Below, in pieces: positions 35,481 to 43,563 of a stretch of 64,000 nt of DNA (positions are counted from its first letter, which is position 1; each line of letters begins with the position of its first letter). Origin of the DNA: Companilactobacillus musae. GTDB lineage: Bacteria; Bacillota; Bacilli; Lactobacillales; Lactobacillaceae. A program made the translations under genes and the position numbers. The notes beneath the pieces are model-generated. The model was not told the origin of the DNA. It ran no database searches and saw only the letters and a program-made list of their open reading frames with translations. The stretch spans positions 1 through 64,000 of the forward strand of contig NZ_BIFW01000008.1 of the NCBI RefSeq assembly GCF_003967595.1, in the 5' to 3' direction.

Positions 35481-37415
35481 TTACCAAATATTAACTCGTT
35501 TATCAGGTTCTAGCCACATGCCATCGTTTTTTGTCACTTGAAAGGCTGGATAAAACTCATCCATATCTTGAGAAATAACATTAGCTCGCAATGGTTGTGG
35601 AGCGTGAACATCAGTCGCTAAAAGATCTTCATTGTATTCTTTTGTTGCCTTATAACGCCATGACTTCGCCCATTGAATAAAGAACTCACGTGATGAATAA
35701 TGATCACTTAATTTGGCGGCTTCAATTGCACAACGCATACCACCAACATCAGCGATGTTTTCACTAACAACTAGTTTTCCATTTACTTTGCCATTGGCAT
35801 ACTTAATTCCATCAAATTGATTGATCATTGCCTGAGTCAATTGCTTAAATTTTGCATAATCATTTTGGGTCCACCAATCATGCATATTACCTAGCTCATC
35901 AAATTGAGCTCCATTATTATCAAAAGCGTGTGATATTTCATGAGCAATTGTGGCACCAATACCACCAAAATTTTCACTATTAGTTTGTTTCAAACTATAA
36001 AACGGTGCTTGTAAAATAGCGGCTGGAAAAGTGATGTCATTTCTTGACGGATCATAACACGCATTGACCATATGTCCGGGCATTAACCATTTATCACGAT
36101 CAACTGGACGATGATAATTCTCTAGAGAATCTGCCGTAATTATTCGACCTAATCTCACCATATTTGCATAAAGCGATTTATTTTCATCAATTTTTAATTT
36201 TCGATAAATATTCTCAATTTTATCCGGATAACCGACTTTGATAACAATTTTTTCTAATTTGATAATAGCCTTTTTCTTGGTCTCTATACTCAACCAATCA
36301 TTATCTTGTAGTCTTTGTTCATAAATAGCTATCATCTTTTCAATCATCTGACGTACATCAGCCTTAGCTGTTTCACCAAAATATTTTTTACCGTAATAAA
36401 TACCGATTACTTCATCAAACATATTTTCTGATAAATGATAGGCAAATTTAGTTCTGTTTGGCAATTCTGCTGCACCACTTCGTGCTAACTTATATTGACC
36501 ATAAATTTGACGGAAATCTTCACTTACAATTTCAGCGTTATCCATCAAATACTGAACTATCATCCAAGCCTTGATATTTTCAAAATTTTCTGTATTGATC
36601 AACTCATCAATTTTATTCAAATATCTGGGTTGTTCAATAATCACTTTTTCAGGAATATCGTTGATTTCACCTGTTACTAAAGACTTCAAATCTAAATTAC
36701 GTGACTTCTTGCCAAAATCTTCAAAAGATAATGGATTATATATCTTAGTATAATCAGCCCATTCCTCAGAACTTTTAACAATAGGAACCAATAATTTATC
36801 AAATTCCAAAGTCTGTTCTATTAGAGTTTGTGCTTGCTTTGCATCATAGCCTAACTTGACCAACAAAATTTGAGCTACTTGAGAATACTTGGCTAATAAT
36901 TTTTTACCCGATATATTTTCAGAATCATAATACAACTTGTCTGGTAAGATCAAATCTGCGCCTTCAACATAGACGACATTTTTAGTTGTATCTTTCATAT
37001 CGGCATCAATATAAATATCAATTGGCAAAACAAAATTACTTTTATCTAAGATGGCCAAGTTTTTATTCAAATCATTCAGGTCTTTTAAATCAGCAATCTT
37101 TTGTAAATCATGATGTAATTCATTTTCAGCCGAATTCTCTTTCAAAACAACTTGATATAATTTGATTGCTTGCAAAAGTTCAGTTGATTTCACACTATTT
37201 TCATCTTCTGCAAAATCATGAAATTCTTTCATTAAATCTTTTTCAATCTTCATTTCTAATTCAACCGATGCACCAGCACTAGATTTATCAGCCGGAATCT
37301 TAGCCTTTTCTTGCCAAGCTCCATTAACTGCTAAATATAAATTATCTTTATAATCAGTTGGCTTAGTATCTACTGCTAAATCACCTGCACCACCGACAAT
37401 TTTTCTCATTAACAA
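35481..37415 (-). CDS. pepO: Neutral endopeptidase PepO (M13), copy 1
   Basis: A zinc metallopeptidase of about 644 residues that cleaves oligopeptides in the cytoplasm. Zinc motif IAHEISHAFDNNGAQFD (HExxH) and third ligand region ENIADVGG are intact, as is substrate-binding NACYDPSRNDITFPAA. It is ~70% like the adjacent copy by eye. A TTG start at 37415 is chosen because GGCGGTGA-5 nt-TTG-TTA-ATG is shared with copy 2; a longer frame begins at ATG 37430, inside that RBS. No signal peptide. Confidence 0.88.
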   Translation of the reverse strand: MLMRKIVGGAGDLAVDTKPTDYKDNLYLAVNGAWQEKAKIPADKSSAGASVELEMKIEKDLMKEFHDFAEDENSVKSTELLQAIKLYQVVLKENSAENELHHDLQKIADLKDLNDLNKNLAILDKSNFVLPIDIYIDADMKDTTKNVVYVEGADLILPDKLYYDSENISGKKLLAKYSQVAQILLVKLGYDAKQAQTLIEQTLEFDKLLVPIVKSSEEWADYTKIYNPLSFEDFGKKSRNLDLKSLVTGEINDIPEKVIIEQPRYLNKIDELINTENFENIKAWMIVQYLMDNAEIVSEDFRQIYGQYKLARSGAAELPNRTKFAYHLSENMFDEVIGIYYGKKYFGETAKADVRQMIEKMIAIYEQRLQDNDWLSIETKKKAIIKLEKIVIKVGYPDKIENIYRKLKIDENKSLYANMVRLGRIITADSLENYHRPVDRDKWLMPGHMVNACYDPSRNDITFPAAILQAPFYSLKQTNSENFGGIGATIAHEISHAFDNNGAQFDELGNMHDWWTQNDYAKFKQLTQAMINQFDGIKYANGKVNGKLVVSENIADVGGMRCAIEAAKLSDHYSSREFFIQWAKSWRYKATKEYNEDLLATDVHAPQPLRANVISQDMDEFYPAFQVTKNDGMWLEPDKRVNIW

Positions 37416-37460
37416 ATTTTTCACCGCCATTTTTTAAATATCCTGTCCTGATTCAGAATA

Positions 37461-37494
37461 AAAAAAACTCCACCAATTGAAAATTGATGAAGTC
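37461..37494 (-). terminator. Terminator between the pepO copies
   Basis: On the minus strand CTTCATCAATT pairs with AATTGGTGGAG (two G-U) and is followed by eight T. Confidence 0.75.
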
Positions 37495-37506
37495 TCGTTA
37501 AATTTT

Positions 37507-39450
37507 TTACCAAATATTTACACGTTTATCAGGTGCTAACCACATACTATCTTTTTCGGTAACATTGAAAGCATCATAGAATTCATCCATATTTTGAGCC
37601 ATTACATTAGCACGTAATGGAGCTGGTGAATGAACATCAATAGATAAGAACATTTCAGTTAATTGCTTAGTTGACTTATTTCTCCAAACACGAGCCCAGT
37701 TGATGAAGAATTTCTTCACATCAAAATCACTATCTTGTTTGGCGGCTTCTAAAGCACAACGAAGTCCACCGACATCAGCAACATTCTCACTGACAACCAA
37801 AGTACCATTGACCTTGCTACCAGCATAAGGAATACCATCAAATTCTTCAATCATCTTTTTAGTAAGTTCCTTGAATTTAGCGTAATCTTCTTCAGTCCAC
37901 CAATTATTCATATTACCGTATTCATCGAATTGGGCACCATTGTTATCAAAAGCATGAGAAATTTCATGAGCAATAACAGCACCAATACCACCGAAGTTTT
38001 CACTACTTGTTTGTTCCAAACTATAAAATGGAGCTTGCAAAATAGCAGCTGGGAAAGTGATGTCATTTCTTGATGGATCGTAACAAGCATTGACCATATG
38101 TCCTGGCATTAACCATTTTGTACGATCAACTGGCTTATGATATTGATCCAATGAATTTTGAGTAACGATTTTTCTAATACGAGAAACGTTATCATACAAT
38201 GAATCATTTTCATTAATATCAAATTTGCTATAAATATCATCAATCTTGTCTGGATAACCGACTTTGATGACAATCTTATCTAATTTAACAATAGCTTTTT
38301 TCTTAGTATCTTCGCTTAACCAAGTATTCTTAGCAAGTCTTTGTTCATAAATGGAAATCATCTTCTTAACCATGCTACGAACATCTTCTTTGGCCTTTTC
38401 ACCAAAGTACTTCTTACCATAATAAGTACCAACAACTTGACTAAAAATACCTGCCGCAAAGTTATAAGCATACTTAGTTCTATTCTTAAGTTCCTTAGCA
38501 CCACTCAAAGCTAAATTATATTCACCAATTGTTTGACGGAACTCTTCATCAAGAATCGAAGCATTGCTAGTCAAAAACTTAACCATCATCCATGCTTTAA
38601 TATTTTCAAAGGTATCGTCATTAACTAATTGATTAAGATTATCCAAATATCTTGGTTCTTCAATAATAACTTTTTCAGGAGTGTCATTAATCAAATCAAC
38701 AACTAAACTCTTCAAATCTAAGTTATCAGATTTAGTAATAAATTCACTGAACTTCATTGGATTATAAACCTTAGTATAATCAGCCCATTCTTCAGAACTC
38801 TTAACGATTGGGACAAGCGATTTATCAAATGCCAAAGCATGTTCAACAATTTCTTTGGCTTCATCTAGTTTATAGCCGATCATTGATAACAAACGACCAG
38901 CAATTTCAGCATACTTAGCTAATAATTGCTTACCAGATTCATTTTTTTCATCATAATATGATTTATCAGGCAAAATCAAACCAGCGCCTTGGACATAAAC
39001 AACATTTTTGGCAGTATCTTTCATATCAGCTTCGATGCCGATATCAATTGGAAGTGGGAAACCATCTTTAGATAACTGAGCTATTTCAGCACTTAAATCC
39101 TTTAAACTTTCCAAATCACTGATACGTTGCATATCTTTTAAAATTGGTTGTTGATGAAACTTGCTCAAGTGATCAACGTTGTTAGCTAAACGATACAATT
39201 TTACAGCTTGCAACATCAAATCATCATTGATTTCAGTTTCGTTATTGGCAAACTCATGAAAATCTTTCATCAAAGATTTTTCAACACCCTCATCGAGATC
39301 CATGAAACCACCAGTACGTGACTTGTCGGCTGGAATTTCAGCCTTTTCTTGCCAAGCACCGTTAACAGCCAAATACAAATTATCTTTATAGTCAGCAGGC
39401 TTAGCATTGATCATATCCCCAGCACCACCGACAATTTTACTCATTAACAA
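37507..39450 (-). CDS. pepO: Neutral endopeptidase PepO (M13), copy 2
   Basis: 647 residues; HExxH in IAHEISHAFDNN and ENVADVGG are present, as in copy 1. The start TTG at 39450 follows GGCGGTGA by 6 bp; the ATG two codons later is an alternative. Copies 1 and 2 are an evident tandem duplication with diverged N-terminal halves and conserved C-terminal catalytic halves. It is the upstream copy and has its own terminator. Confidence 0.9.
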   Translation of the reverse strand: MLMSKIVGGAGDMINAKPADYKDNLYLAVNGAWQEKAEIPADKSRTGGFMDLDEGVEKSLMKDFHEFANNETEINDDLMLQAVKLYRLANNVDHLSKFHQQPILKDMQRISDLESLKDLSAEIAQLSKDGFPLPIDIGIEADMKDTAKNVVYVQGAGLILPDKSYYDEKNESGKQLLAKYAEIAGRLLSMIGYKLDEAKEIVEHALAFDKSLVPIVKSSEEWADYTKVYNPMKFSEFITKSDNLDLKSLVVDLINDTPEKVIIEEPRYLDNLNQLVNDDTFENIKAWMMVKFLTSNASILDEEFRQTIGEYNLALSGAKELKNRTKYAYNFAAGIFSQVVGTYYGKKYFGEKAKEDVRSMVKKMISIYEQRLAKNTWLSEDTKKKAIVKLDKIVIKVGYPDKIDDIYSKFDINENDSLYDNVSRIRKIVTQNSLDQYHKPVDRTKWLMPGHMVNACYDPSRNDITFPAAILQAPFYSLEQTSSENFGGIGAVIAHEISHAFDNNGAQFDEYGNMNNWWTEEDYAKFKELTKKMIEEFDGIPYAGSKVNGTLVVSENVADVGGLRCALEAAKQDSDFDVKKFFINWARVWRNKSTKQLTEMFLSIDVHSPAPLRANVMAQNMDEFYDAFNVTEKDSMWLAPDKRVNIW

Positions 39451-39561
39451 TATAATTCACCGCCATTTAGATTTTAGAAACTACTATATCACTCTTTATA
39501 TTATATCCAAATAATTATGATTATTATCATTCGGGTATAATCTTTTAATATTCTGAAAAAC

Positions 39562-39595
39562 AAAAAAAGAATGAAACAACAAGTCTCATCCTTTT
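39562..39595 (-). terminator. Terminator after usp
   Basis: On the minus strand GGATGAGAC pairs with GTTTCATTC and is followed by seven T. Confidence 0.75.
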
Positions 39596-39610
39596 GATCA
39601 TATAAATATA

Positions 39611-40075
39611 CTATCTAATAACACTAACTGAACAACGTGAATTATTAACGATTTTAGCCGCTTGTGAGCCAATCGTATTACGTGTTCGGTTCTTTTCTTC
39701 TACACCAACGATTACTAGGTCTGGTTTGAAGCTTGGAATAACTTTATCTACAATTGTTGTTCCTGGCGTGCCTTCTGTAACCATCAAATGTATATTCTTA
39801 ACTCCATAATCTTCAGCCTTTTGACCGTACATTTCAAGGAGTTCCTTTATTTGTTCACGACGTTCCTTCAAAACCTCTGGATCTAGCGATTGGAAGATAT
39901 TTAAATCTCCTGTTTCTAATACGGATACTATGCCTAGTTCAGCATCGTGATGTCTAGCTAATGAACAAGCATAGTTAAAAGCATTTTTCGATGACACAAA
40001 ATCGTCTGAGTCTACACAGATCAAAATCTTGGAATAGTCCACTTTTTTTACTTTGTATTCTTTTATTTCGTCCAT
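39611..40075 (-). CDS. Universal stress protein (UspA family)
   Basis: 154 residues. N-terminal ILICVDSDDFVSSKNAFNYA is the UspA first strand and helix; LVIVGVEEKNRTRNTIGSQAAKIV carries a modified ATP loop (GxxxxxxxxxxGS) whose first glycine is followed by VEE, so nucleotide binding is doubtful. The ATG at 40075 follows AGGAGG by 8 bp. It lies 17 bp after the D-aspartate ligase gene and is probably co-transcribed with it. Confidence 0.83.
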   Translation of the reverse strand: MDEIKEYKVKKVDYSKILICVDSDDFVSSKNAFNYACSLARHHDAELGIVSVLETGDLNIFQSLDPEVLKERREQIKELLEMYGQKAEDYGVKNIHLMVTEGTPGTTIVDKVIPSFKPDLVIVGVEEKNRTRNTIGSQAAKIVNNSRCSVSVIR

Positions 40076-40092
40076 CAATAAAGCCTCCTAAA

Positions 40093-41373
40093 TTATTTAA
40101 AATCGCGTCCTTTATTTTCTTGGAAGTATTTGTCGAATCTCTTAACATAATTGTGGAACATGTATGTCAACAATAACCAACGTCTAAATGATTTATCTTT
40201 GTCATAGAAAACAGTTGTACCGATTCGATCTTGTTTGATCAATTCGTCAGCATATTCTGTAGTATCATTTTTAGCTGCATATTTTTTGAAGACCTTAACT
40301 GGTACACCTAACCAAAGCTTGTGTTGCGCTTTATTCTTGTTAGCATAAACAGTTGGTTCATTTTCCAAAGTACCCTCAACGTAATCTTCAACTACATACT
40401 TAGCCAAGTTGTAACCATTCAAGGTTACAAAGAAACTACTTCTACCTTGACGCAAATTGATTTCAAAGAACTTGAATGTCTTATCACGTGAGTCATACTT
40501 CATATCAAAATTGGCATAACCTGTAAATTCAATATCTTCAAGGAACTTTTGAACACGGTCATAAACATCCTGATTAAATTCAGGAATAATTGCTACATAG
40601 TTACCAATTGATTGAGGTGTAGGATCTTCCAAAATTGGGTGACCCAAACACATCATTTTGACATGATGATCCTGGTCAACGTAAGCATTAAGCACACGCA
40701 TGTTGGAATCATCACCAGGGATAAAGTCTTGTAAAATCAAATCTGACTTGTAACCATTGTCATAAATTTTTCCAACGATACTCATATATTCCTCTTGAGA
40801 GTGAATTGTGAAAGCCTTTTTACGACCTTCAAAATGAATATCTAACCATTCAACACTATTGGCTGGTTTTAAAGCTACAGGAAAATCAAAAGGAACATCC
40901 ATGTCCTTCTTGTTTTCGTACATATCTTTAGTGATAATTTTTGTCAATGGATGTGGCAAACCATGTTTGTCAGCAACATTGTAAAAACTTTCTTTATTAT
41001 TCAATGATTTTAATAGATCATAATCGACATATGGGCAGACAAATGTCTTTGACAATTCTTCTTTATGTTTGCTGATAAGTTCGGCATAACCATCACCACA
41101 ACCAATTAAGATAACTGGTTCATCATGATTTTGGTAAACTTTAGCAATTTCACGCATTTTTTCAATAAAAACAGGGTCTTCAGAAAAACCTGGGTGAAGT
41201 GTTAGGTTTAAGATTTTTGTATATCTTGTAGGTGCCAATTGGATATCAGCATAGGCCTGAACAGTGCCCCCATAAAGTTCATGGAAAGCACGAGCCATTC
41301 CGTAAACATTCATATCACTACCTAGCAATATAGGCGTGAATTTTTTTCCTGATTCAGTTTCGATAGGGATCAA
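40093..41373 (-). CDS. D-aspartate ligase (ATP-grasp, peptidoglycan cross-bridge)
   Basis: Adds D-Asp to the stem-peptide lysine of peptidoglycan precursors. The 426-residue sequence has PILLGSDMNVYGMARAFHE (~14-32), the ATP-grasp segments FDFPVALKPANSVEWLDIHF (~162), LILQDFIPGDDSNMRVLN (~217) and FFEINLRQGRSSFFVTLNGY (~305), matching the Aslfm family of Enterococcus faecium, Lactococcus and lactobacilli. The only plausible start is TTG at 41373, directly abutting AAGAGG, so the spacing is abnormal. The aspartate racemase needed to make D-Asp is not in the window. Confidence 0.8.
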   Translation of the reverse strand: MIPIETESGKKFTPILLGSDMNVYGMARAFHELYGGTVQAYADIQLAPTRYTKILNLTLHPGFSEDPVFIEKMREIAKVYQNHDEPVILIGCGDGYAELISKHKEELSKTFVCPYVDYDLLKSLNNKESFYNVADKHGLPHPLTKIITKDMYENKKDMDVPFDFPVALKPANSVEWLDIHFEGRKKAFTIHSQEEYMSIVGKIYDNGYKSDLILQDFIPGDDSNMRVLNAYVDQDHHVKMMCLGHPILEDPTPQSIGNYVAIIPEFNQDVYDRVQKFLEDIEFTGYANFDMKYDSRDKTFKFFEINLRQGRSSFFVTLNGYNLAKYVVEDYVEGTLENEPTVYANKNKAQHKLWLGVPVKVFKKYAAKNDTTEYADELIKQDRIGTTVFYDKDKSFRRWLLLTYMFHNYVKRFDKYFQENKGRDFK

Positions 41374-41734
41374 CCTCTTACTATAATTAATTCTATTTTT
41401 AATTTTTCACACATTTCAAACAAAATTATACCATACTCAATTTAGCACAACGAGTATAGCTATGATATTAAATATCACAGGCTTATTATTTTCTTAATTT
41501 ATTGAAAGTAAACCGCTTAATATTGCGAAATTCCAATAGTATTTTTAACAATTTGAATAACTATTCTATATGAGCAGTTATTAATATAACACATATCTTA
41601 GTAACGTCATAACGCCTCAAATTTTCCTCTTTTGAGTTGTTACAAGCGTTATCTTACCATTATTTTTTGAGGTGAGAAAGTTAGACCGTCTATTATCTTC
41701 AATAGACAAGGTCACTTTTAGATATCAAAGCAAG
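41374..41734. other. Non-coding leader/intergenic region of D-Asp ligase
   Basis: No gene. On the minus strand AACGC...GCGTT encloses CTCAAA/TTTGAG (~41607-41650), and GACCGTCTATT/AATAGACAAGGTC (41684-41713) is a further hairpin that resembles a short version of the palindromic terminator core. A promoter for the ligase must lie here. Confidence 0.45.
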
Positions 41735-41803
41735 AACAGCACCCATTAAGAGATTTAGGTAAACAAGCTTGCCTAGAATACTTAACAGATGCTGTCATTT
41801 TTT
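41735..41803 (-). terminator. Palindromic terminator family, copy e
   Basis: ACAGCACCCATTAAG pairs with CTTAACAGATGCTGT, 25 bp past the stop of the BspA-like gene, with inner AGGTAAACAAGCTTGCCT hairpin. Confidence 0.83.
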
Positions 41804-41827
41804 GATTAAAAAATTTTACCTAATTTT

Positions 41828-43033
41828 CTATGCTTTAACTAAATCAACTTTTTCCGCATCAACAAACTCGTTAGTTCCGATTTGATAATACTTGTGATTA
41901 TTTAACATGGCAGTTTTTTGACTTTTCCATGTACTCAAAGCAGCCAAACCTCGGTTAGTTAACTGTTGCTCATGACTATCAACTAAATTAGTTATATAAA
42001 TATCCTTAGTTTTAACAGTATTTTGCTTATTTTCACACTCATAAACTGCATTAGCCTTTACCCAAGCATTTTCTGGCGTATGATAATAAACTTGTTTATC
42101 AATTGTCAATTTACGATCACTGAACCACGTATAATTTCGGCTCAAAATATGTCCATCAATTGGTGTCCCATTTGAATCGAATTCTTGGGCACTCTTTGCA
42201 TCAGGATGTATCGTAACGTATTGATTGAATTCCTCAATATTACCCTTCATCTTTGATTGAACTGGAATAGATGGCTTTTCAGTAACAGTTGGCTTTACTT
42301 CAGGCTTCTTAGTTTCAACTTCTGGTTGAGTCATTTTATGATAAACCACAAAATCAGTACTTGATAATTTACTGTCTAATGCCATTACTTTGACAGTTTT
42401 TTTATCAGCTTGGTAACCTGACTTTTCAGGTACTGTAACTTCAAAAGTACTGCCAACATATTCTGGACGAATCGATTCTGGTACTTCGATGATCAATCCA
42501 TCAACAAGGTTATTATTAATTTGAACTGTAAAAGGTCCCTTATATTCTCGATCCGGTTTTACAACCCAATCACCTTTATTATCCTCAGATAATAAATCTT
42601 CCGAAGTAATTCCAGCCTTATTGGCAGGTTTTGGATTATCTCTTGTTCCTTTACCAATATCAACCCAAGTTTTATTTACTAATTTTAAATCCTTCTTTTG
42701 CTTATTAGGTACAACAAACTTCTTACCTAACTTGATGGACTTCAATGCATCCGAAGATTCAAACATATTTGACATGTCTTTTACTTGTGTTGTGTCAAAA
42801 CTGGAAAGATCTAATTCTTCCAAGGTTTCACACCCCGCAAACATCCCCGTCATATCAGTAACCTGGCTTGTATCGAAATTCGAGATATTTAAACTCTTCA
42901 AATCACGACAGCCACCAAACATGTGTGACATATTTTGTACTTGATTAGTCTTAAAGCTAGACAGATCAAGTTTTTTTAATGAGTGACAATCTAAAAACAT
43001 TTGACTCATATCTGTAACTTGGCTAGTATCCAT
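41828..43033 (-). CDS. BspA-type SLAP protein lacking a signal peptide
   Basis: 401 residues: four BspA/DUF285 repeats (~1-105, LDLSSFxTxQVxxMSxMF), a MucBP-like domain (~165-235), Pro/Lys/Val linker (~240-265) and two SLAP-like modules (~270-401; W(F)SD, YYHTPENAWV, YYQIGTNEFV). AGGGGTG 6 bp before the ATG at 43033 decides the start; the 16-codon extension to 43081 has no RBS. No hydrophobic N terminus is visible in either version, so export is unexplained. It may be a truncated relative of the protein at 1826. Confidence 0.75.
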   Translation of the reverse strand: MDTSQVTDMSQMFLDCHSLKKLDLSSFKTNQVQNMSHMFGGCRDLKSLNISNFDTSQVTDMTGMFAGCETLEELDLSSFDTTQVKDMSNMFESSDALKSIKLGKKFVVPNKQKKDLKLVNKTWVDIGKGTRDNPKPANKAGITSEDLLSEDNKGDWVVKPDREYKGPFTVQINNNLVDGLIIEVPESIRPEYVGSTFEVTVPEKSGYQADKKTVKVMALDSKLSSTDFVVYHKMTQPEVETKKPEVKPTVTEKPSIPVQSKMKGNIEEFNQYVTIHPDAKSAQEFDSNGTPIDGHILSRNYTWFSDRKLTIDKQVYYHTPENAWVKANAVYECENKQNTVKTKDIYITNLVDSHEQQLTNRGLAALSTWKSQKTAMLNNHKYYQIGTNEFVDAEKVDLVKA

Positions 43034-43205
43034 ATCTTCACCCCTAAATTTGGAAATAATTTTCCCTGAAACTATCCCCAATATAGAAAATAACGAATAT
43101 ACTATACCAAATTATGAGTAATCTCGATTATTTTTAAAAATAATTTTAGCTAATCTTAACTTTATTCTTTAAATTATTCTTTTTAAATATCAACTAGGAT
43201 ATTGA

Positions 43206-43229
43206 CGGATGCCGTCGTCCGTGAAATCT
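43206..43229 (-). repeat. Fragment of the 165-bp element
   Basis: The terminal 24 bases GGATGCCGTCGTCCGTGAAA... match the end of copy B (49454). It stands alone as a truncated end. Confidence 0.7.
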
Positions 43230-43307
43230 TTTAATTCGACATAAACAATCAAAACTCTAACCCTTTTAATATATAGATTTAAAGATAACCAATTAACAAA
43301 TCAATAC

Positions 43308-43470
43308 ACTAGTCCGGAGCAACAAAGAAAATGGGCTCAGTAGTGAAATTCTACTTAGCTCACGTAGTGAGGTTAGTAGAAGGCCAGTATTTGAGATAAT
43401 TGCGAACTTCAATTAGCTCAAATCTGTGCCCACTACGTTCCAGTCCAATTTTCTTTGTTGCGGAGGACGA
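43308..43470 (+). repeat. 165-bp three-way-junction element, copy A
   Basis: Begins ACTAGTCCGGAGC and ends CGGAGGACGA. Outer stem: AACAAAGAAAATGGGCT with AGTCCAATTTTCTTTGTT. Two inner hairpins: TTCTACTTAGCTCAC/GTGAGGTTAGTAGAA and TTTGAG...CTCAAA. Shared internal CCCACTACGTTCCAG. Confidence 0.85.
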
Positions 43471-43482
43471 TATATTTAACAA

Positions 43483-43553
43483 AAAAACAGTCTCTACTGA
43501 AGAATTCTGATATGCACATTGCATACCGCAAATTCTTAATAGAGACTGTTTTA
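43483..43553 (-). terminator. Palindromic terminator family, copy f
   Basis: AAACAGTCTCTACTGAAGAA pairs with TTCTTAATAGAGACTGTTT, 11 bp past the asnB stop. Confidence 0.85.
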
Positions 43554-43563
43554 TTTTTAACTT

